64,000 bases of DNA from Botryococcus braunii (lineage: Eukaryota > Chlorophyta > Trebouxiophyceae), in the NCBI GenBank assembly GCA_002005505.1, contig KV908523.1, forward strand, positions 245,584 through 309,583, in the 5' to 3' direction. Positions 57,600-64,000 of this stretch are shown here, piece by piece. The number at the start of each line of letters is the position of its first letter. The stretch's first letter is position 1. Under the pieces are notes generated by a model. That model had not been told where the DNA came from, made no database searches, and was given only the letters and a program-made list of their open reading frames with translations. The position numbers and the translations under genes are program-made.

Positions 57600-58250
57600 A
57601 CACTAGTGGAAAAGATTTTGTCCCAAAAAGGTCCCAAAAAGGCCCCAAAAGAGGTGTTTTGGGACCCCCATGGGAAAGATTTGGGACCCCTTGGGACTCG
57701 TATGGGAGCATTTTGGGAACTAACTTTTTGGGACTTTCCCATTGAGTGGCATTTATGGGAGTTTTACGGGAAGCTTTTGGGACTCTTTTGGGAGCACTTT
57801 TGGGAGAGTTATGGGAGAATTTCGCATAATTTTGGGATGTCCCAAAAAAAGGTGCATTTTTGGGAAGGTCCCAAAAGCATTGTTTTGGGACTCGTTTGGG
57901 AAGACGTTGGGAACATCCCAAAACACTAAGATTTTGGGAATGGATTGGGCTGTTTTTTGGGAAAGTCCCATAAAGTCAGAATTGGGAGTGGTTTGGGAGG
58001 GAGTTGGGAACTTCCCAAAATAAAAAATTTAGGGACTTGGTTGGGCAGTTATTTGGGATAGTCCCAAACGTTCTATTATGGGAAAGGTTTGGGAGGTGAT
58101 TGGGAACTTCCCAAATTTCCCATATTTTGGGAGTGGGTTGGTCTGCTGTTTGGGATAGTCCCAAAACCAATGACTTGGGACAGGTTTGGGAGGAAGTTGG
58201 GAACTCCCATACAACAGAACTTGGGATTCCAATCCCATACACATTCTGTT
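57600..58250. repeat. TTTTGGGA / TCCCAAAA-rich block
   Basis: About 650 bp with dozens of TTTTGGGA-like heptamers/octamers in both orientations, spaced irregularly. The left edge reads CACTAGTGGAAAAGATTTTG, a CACTA-like terminus. The right edge (TGTTACTAGG near 58247) is only a poor inverted match. It could be the subterminal repeat region of a small CACTA-type element or its fragment. Confidence 0.55.
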
Positions 58251-58259
58251 ACTAGGAGA

Positions 58260-59330
58260 GGCAGTTATCCACTTATTATCCACAACATTATAATGACTAA
58301 CAAACAATGAGATGCTTGACTTGGAACATCGTGAGATGGCGCAACATTGGTCCAAGTGCTCAATTACATCTGAAAGCTGCCAAACGCACTGGACTGACAC
58401 CCTAGTCCAACATGTACGTTGAACTGACGCAAACCTAATAAGCGTTAACAAGACTACTGAATACATATACCAATACTGCAAAAGCACAGTACACAAACAC
58501 ACAAGGGTTTGCTGCACATGCTGCATGCACCTAAGGCTTATATCAAGAAGCGTCTTAATTGCAAAATGCTTGAAGCCAATGTAGTTGCTTGATGACATGT
58601 CAGCATGCATGCCCATATGCTTGATCAAAACTGGCAAAAACAAACCATCTACTGGAAGAATGGATGACTTTTTCAAATCGCTTCCCTGGATTGCCTTTGC
58701 AGCAAAGGGATGCATCATGAAGACATGCACATGCATGTCTTCTGGTAGTATATATACGTCTGTATTGGCGAGGTCCCCAAGTCAGGTGCAGCACGTGCAA
58801 GTGTCATGTAAAGCAAACCGCCTGCAGAGCAATTGCAACCCACGTCAGTGTCAACTTACTGTGCTGTCATCGGAATACACACATCAGTGACCAGACATAA
58901 TCCTATAGGATGCGCTGCGCATGGGCGTGTGCATCAACATTTACACACATTTAGCCGCTCATGCGCAACGCCTTTACCCGTTGCGAAGTGTATTGCAGGC
59001 CCAGCCTATAGGCCTAGCTAGGATGCAACCTAAACCTTAAGAGCCTTTTTTGTTCATGCTGAAAGGTTCGGTTCGACCCTTCCGGTACAGTGCCAGCAAA
59101 AATGAAGAAAACGAGGGCCGCTATATTAACATGGAGACAATTGGACCTTGCAAGGGCCCCTGGCGCCGGCCGGGTTTCCCCGGGGCTCACCAGCAAAGTA
59201 GGAAAACCGCAGCATACACACCCGCGTGCGCGCACTCAGTCGAGGCCAGTCCCTAAGTCCAGCCTTTGGGGGTAGGCATAGGGACCAGTTGGTTGCAAAC
59301 CCTCCCACTACTACAACAGAGGAAACCCTA
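58260..59330. other. No gene recognised
   Basis: Frames here are short and unlike known families. No element ends were found. Confidence 0.5.
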
Positions 59331-59333
59331 AGC

Positions 59334-59336
59334 GCG

Positions 59337-59417
<81 letters not shown>

Positions 59418-59437
59418 GCACGCACACACGCACACAC
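59334..59437. repeat. (CG)n(CA)n microsatellite
   Basis: A short GCGCGC run followed by about 90 bp of CA with a few CG interruptions. Confidence 0.97.
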
Positions 59438-59509
59438 AACTTCTGTGATACAGACTGATGTGAACAATGAAGTAGGCATGATAGAAAGGCATAATGAAAC
59501 ATGACTTAC

Positions 59510-59653
59510 CTTCCCCTTGCCCTGCTGCGGAGGCTCATTATCAAGGAACCCTTGATGAACCTTGGCCTCGTCCCCGCTTTGCTGGCCTGTGCTGGCTGCG
59601 AGGACTTGTTTCAGTGTCCTCATCACCTGCTTCATCCTCATCAGCTACCCTGC
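59510..59653 (-). other. Exon-like stretch with consensus splice sites
   Basis: On the minus strand, GTCCTGCAG|G at about 59653 and GGGGAAG|GTAAGT at about 59510 bound a 144-bp segment. One frame reads QSGDEAKVHQGFLDNEPPQQ-GKGK, another DEDEAGDEDTETSPRSQHRP. The correct frame is unclear and no family is recognised. Confidence 0.3.
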
Positions 59654-59659
59654 AGGACC

Positions 59660-60530
59660 AAGCCGCTATAAAATGGCATTTCAAAAACGTACATAGCCAT
59701 ATATGACAGACTTCTTAATTCAAGGCACGTCATGATGATGATCATTTCATGTCAGGTCAGCTAGGATATTGGATAGCTGAGCACAAGTGGAGTATAAATC
59801 TGAGCACCTGCAGCTAATGCGTAACTCATCCCATCTAATAAGACTCCGCCTCCTCTCCATGGGGGATGGGGGATCCCCCACCCCCCATGTGTCGTCCTTA
59901 AATTCCCCTGCCAAAGCCGTGGCAATATTTTGGGAACAACTCATCAGTGGTTCACCAAACATTCCCACGAGTGTGGCAGGGTTCATGACACTTGAGACTC
60001 ATGTATCTCATGAAAAGGTAAATAATTACATCAATCCAGCCCAGTGGGCATGATGAGATGCAGACGGATAAACCAACCTTATGTGAGGACCTAGTTTTAA
60101 TAGTCCTATGCTGTAACATTGATAAAATACTGAAAACTGCACCAGGCCCCAGGCCATGGTACATAACCGGACCAGAATTTACCTAACTGGTAGCAGGCCC
60201 AGTTGGGCGACACAGATCTTAGGGAAGTGGTGCACAGACCTTATCAGCGGGAGGCAAGCTATCTTTGACAGACTCAAGGGAGACGAAACTCCAATGCTGC
60301 TTGGCGAGCTTATATGTACACATTGCCTTTGCCGTGCTGCCTTCTTATTCTGTTCCTCCCAAGAAAACTGAGCGTCCGAGACGTGCCCCATTTCCTGGCA
60401 GCAGAAGGCACGGGGGTGTCAATAAACTTGCAAGGTTTGATGCATATGCTGTGCACGGGCATGACCACCGCAACACTCCACGAAACTTTGCAAAGGCAGC
60501 TGCAAAGTCAGAGGCAACTGCAGTCAATGC
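59660..60530. other. No gene recognised
   Basis: A plus-strand frame near 60366-60540 (RRAPFPGSRRHGGVNKLARF) could be an exon, but nothing supports it beyond being open. A GTTGGGC(G/A)ACACAGATCTTA motif at about 60202 recurs near 60797. Confidence 0.4.
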
Positions 60531-60536
60531 AGCAAT

Positions 60537-60645
60537 GAGGCACACGCAGAGACGCACGCAAGAGCGCATGCACGCACCCACCCACACTCACACGTGCGCG
60601 TGCGCTCACACATACACACGCTCATGCACACACAGATCTGTCTAG

Positions 60646-60679
<34 letters not shown>

Positions 60680-60686
60680 ACCCACA

Positions 60687-60727
<41 letters not shown>

Positions 60728-60750
60728 ATGCAGACACACACACAGACACA
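60537..60750. repeat. Interrupted (CA)n microsatellite
   Basis: CA/CACG-rich DNA with pure CA runs at about 60647-60674 and 60690-60722. Confidence 0.95.
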
Positions 60751-60839
60751 TGTGGCACGGAGACACCACTGCATTCCTGATACTAGCAAGGAGAAAGGTT
60801 GGGCAACACAGATCTTAATGAGGGGGGGGGGGGGGAGGG

Positions 60840-61435
60840 GAGGACCTTCTCGGCGGGAGGGGGCCCTTTGCCTTTGGGGAGACGTTTGGGACTGGTTGCT
60901 TTTTTGGCAGGCTTTGTTGCAGTGTTCACCCTCTGGCAAAACAAATTTGGACTGTCCGACACTGCTGCTTACATAGCATGTGTTGACCAGGGCTAAAGTG
61001 TTACACAGACGACTCCAGACTTGTACATAATATGTGTTGACCAGGGCCAAAGTGTTACACAGACGCCTTGACCTGCAGGCTCCAGACCTGTAGCTATTTT
61101 CCCAGTAAAGGCATACAGTTGAGTCCAAAGAAAGGCACAGAGCTAGTTCCGATGGCACGTAACATTCAAGGGTTAGGTATATGTGAAGTACCTTGGCGTT
61201 GGGGGGCGCATTTGGAGGTGGTCCAGGTTGATTTGCTGTCTCTAGTGCCTCTCCTTACGCACTATCTCCAAACTGTCCCATGACAATGGCATTTCTCAAG
61301 TGCTGTAACCCATAAATACCCAGATATGTTCAGAATAGAAAAATATAAGTAACGCATAAACCCCCAGTCATAATAGCCGTACTACGCGATCAAACGTCAA
61401 AGTAACGGCATGCATGCTGTCACTTTCACATGAGA
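60840..61435. other. No gene recognised; short direct repeat
   Basis: A 'tatgtgttgaccagggc(t/c)aaagtgttacacagacg' segment occurs twice in tandem at about 60978 and 61029. Nothing else is identified. Confidence 0.5.
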
Positions 61436-61440
61436 CCAGG

Positions 61441-61445
61441 ACACA

Positions 61446-61512
<67 letters not shown>

Positions 61513-61522
61513 ACACACACAG
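61441..61522. repeat. (CA)n microsatellite
   Basis: Pure CA run with one TA interruption, followed by GAGAGACAG. Confidence 0.97.
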
Positions 61523-63130
61523 AGAGACAGAAAGCACAGCACATATGAGGTACAAGTAACAATCTGGGCCTGCTGCCCCTACCACTCATGCTCTGGTGCA
61601 AGTAAACATCCAGGCACATGTGCACTGTGCTGCAGTACGAACGTAAATAAAAAGTTGACAAATTATTACCAATGATATTTATGGTAATGATATTTATGGT
61701 AACGCGCTGTACGTATATATGTGCATGTATAAACATCCAACAGGTACAACGCTTTCTCCAATAGTTAACTCTGCTGCAGGCCCAGCTTTTCGCCTGAGCC
61801 TTATGAACTTAAGTGGTGCATCTGCGAGTGGGTGAAGTGCAGGCATTGAAAATGACAGAAATGGTATGTGGGGCTGGGGAGAGTTTGACCAGTGCTAGCA
61901 GACCGGAAGCATGAAGGAGAAAATATGAATGAACACTCCACATACCAATAGGGGTGGTGCAGAGTTGGGTTTGAGAGTGAGGGGAAAAGAAAAATAAAGT
62001 CGTGCAGGTGGCAATATTAAGTTCACAGTCACTCCCTCCCCCCCCTTTTGAAGGGAGCCTTAGGACTTCAAAGCACATCATCTTAGTCCAAGTGAGCACG
62101 CTGTTTGTGGAACTACAATACACCCTGCTCACATACTAATTGAAAATTGTTTTGGGTTGACTTACAGTATTTGGGAAGATTTTTCGCCCAACATAACGTT
62201 TGCAATAAGTTTGGGAAGGACTTTCTCGTAACAGAGTTGCATTGTGGCGCTAGATGCCACAGGGCCCCAGTTTAGTTGGCCAAACCAAGGTGGTTCTGAA
62301 GGTAATCCTGCAGAAGCCCATTCCCAGCTTATAACAATTTCAGACACACAATTCGGGCCTCTGACGAATGGGAAAAAAACACACCAGGTTCAAAAAAGTA
62401 GCCGTTGGGGCACGCCCCAACGTCGTCACCCATACGGTAAAGGATGGAGTAGAAATCCATCCACATGTATCCAAGCTCTCTATCTTTAGATGCTTTGTTT
62501 GTGTCTTGTGGCTCCTCCATTGCAGTGAACGGAACCGCACTGTCTGTTTCTGATTTCGCGGGTAACGTGACAGTACGGCGAGTTGTACGGCAGCTTCTTG
62601 CTGGTCCGTTCGGAATTCATTGGAAGTGGAAAGTATGCAGATATGTGGCATTTATTAAATTTTGCCTTTTACAACGACTGTCGTTTGGTGAGAGGGATCG
62701 GCGGAGCCGGCTTAATTCATCAAGACGTTGGAGTGTGATCAGTCCTAGTTTGCACGGTTCGCCCATGGTTGTGTGTTCGTTTTGGATGGATGGCTTCGCG
62801 GTATTAACTTCGTGGAATATTTAGGAGTTTTGTTGGATTGTGATGCATTCAGTAGGCTTCAAGGTGGGTCTCACTGGGTTTCGGCGGTTTGGTTTGCGTT
62901 GCCTGTTTAGCCGGCTACAAGCAACCCATAGGATATCTGCACTTGTTTCTATTGCTGCTGTGTACCCAAAAGTGACCCATCATGTTGTGCCTGCATGTCG
63001 AGGGAGCGGAACTCTCCTGGTTGAGGGCCCAACTTGTACAGCGTAGTTTAAAAAACAATCATGATGCCAGAGAGAAAACATACATACAGAGCACGTAGCA
63101 TGCAATGCTGAATGAAGAATGGCAGCAGAA
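61523..63130. other. No gene recognised
   Basis: The longest plus frame (62465-62824) has no recognised domain. No TE ends were seen. Confidence 0.45.
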
Positions 63131-63132
63131 TG

Positions 63133-63158
63133 GCTCTCTCTCTCTCTCTCTCTCTCTC

Positions 63159-63237
<79 letters not shown>

Positions 63238-63243
63238 CTCTCT

Positions 63244-63320
<77 letters not shown>
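63133..63320. repeat. (CT)n(GT)n compound microsatellite
   Basis: An interrupted CT run (63133-63247) passing directly into a pure TG run (63248-63319). Confidence 0.97.
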
Positions 63321-63321
<1 letters not shown>

Positions 63322-64000
63322 AAAGGGGAAAGAGGTTGTCCACCCACAGGATTACAAGCCACCAAAGTCCAGAGTATCATGTAATGTGCTGGTTCAGTAT
63401 GTAGAAGGTGGCAGGCATGGTTTTTCTGTTGCATTGATTCAATTCTTTATCAAAGTGAGGGCTCCCACATGTCAGCCGTTGAGGTGGCCATCTGTCACAT
63501 GCATAGTGACCATTTACAGTCGGAGGCCATTGGCAGTATGTGGGCAGCAGAAGAGGTGGGAAGTTTACGATTGAATATTACCTGTCTTGTTTTCTTACAT
63601 GCTTGACAAGCATGTAATGGCAGGTCCATTGGGAAAGCGTGTATGGATCATGCCCTCCTCCAACATGTCTGGCACATAGCGGGACCCTCTTTCGAAGTTT
63701 GAGCGTACGAATAATGAGAAGTATTTATTGCATACACACATGCATACTGTCAGCGCAAGCTAGCACAAGGTATAAGAACATCAATACAATTGCCATGACA
63801 GTGACTGAGCTTAGGGAATGTTCCTTGCCATGATGTGACTTTCTGTGCCAGGGACCACAGACACTTGGACATTGCAGCCTGCCATTCATTGAAATGTTGA
63901 AACCTAGTAAGGGCTGGCAACGGTGCAGCTTGAAGTTCAGGGTGTGCACGTTCTTTTTTTCGATGTACTGCAGACCTATGTTTCTATAGTCTCTTCAGCT
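63321..64000. other. No gene recognised
   Basis: Short frames only; nothing supported. Confidence 0.45.

Overview
The window is eukaryotic nuclear DNA that consists almost entirely of transposable elements, their host-like cargo and simple repeats. There are no compact operons or Shine-Dalgarno sites. Open frames are interrupted by GT..AG introns, long (AT)n, (CT)n, (CA)n and (GAT)n microsatellites are common, and the recognisable proteins belong to chromodomain Ty3/Gypsy, Copia, LINE and CACTA elements. Short CCCTAAA/TTTAGGG motifs occur. A TE-rich green alga (prasinophyte-like) is my best guess, but this is inference from overall style. No single-copy host gene could be named.

Layout. 1-2655: truncated copy of a split-repeat element (here 'SR') with gag-like and basic ORFs on the minus strand, fused to a Copia RNase H fragment, then (AT)75. 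3091-3980: repeat E, present again at 50863-51770. 3981-6950: mostly unexplained DNA with two exon-like stretches. 6955-50180: a head-to-tail tandem array of a large repeat unit whose order is R2 - R1 - X - antisense F-box gene - LINE reverse transcriptase. Unit 1 is 6955-14120, unit 2 is 14120-39680, unit 3 is 39680-43645, and a stub of a further R2 ends near 50180. Unit 2 is inflated by three nested insertions: a minus-strand chromodomain Gypsy (14941-21191), a complete SR element (21262-26279, with a paralogous empty site) and a plus-strand chromodomain Gypsy (32266-39028, TSD GATAC, empty site near 12140). A CACTA transposon (43663-49707, 31-bp TIRs, TSD GGG) sits in the R2 that follows unit 3. 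Unit 1 also holds a minus-strand LINE C-terminal remnant (12820-14115).

50180-58250: a second repeat E, then a 290-bp sequence present twice, once with two GT-AG introns (52123-52623) and once with both introns precisely removed (51812-52101), followed by a minus-strand Copia element (53214-57534) and a TTTTGGGA-rich block. 58250-64000: microsatellite-rich DNA with no recognised gene.

Nearly every coding element is broken by a few lesions. LTR pairs differ at only 2 of 213 and 3 of 268 positions, so the Gypsy insertions are young. The two observations I find most interesting are the spliced/unspliced tandem pair and the tandem array carrying an F-box gene with a reverse transcriptase. A recurring fold-back process has also made perfect palindromes at several independent places.
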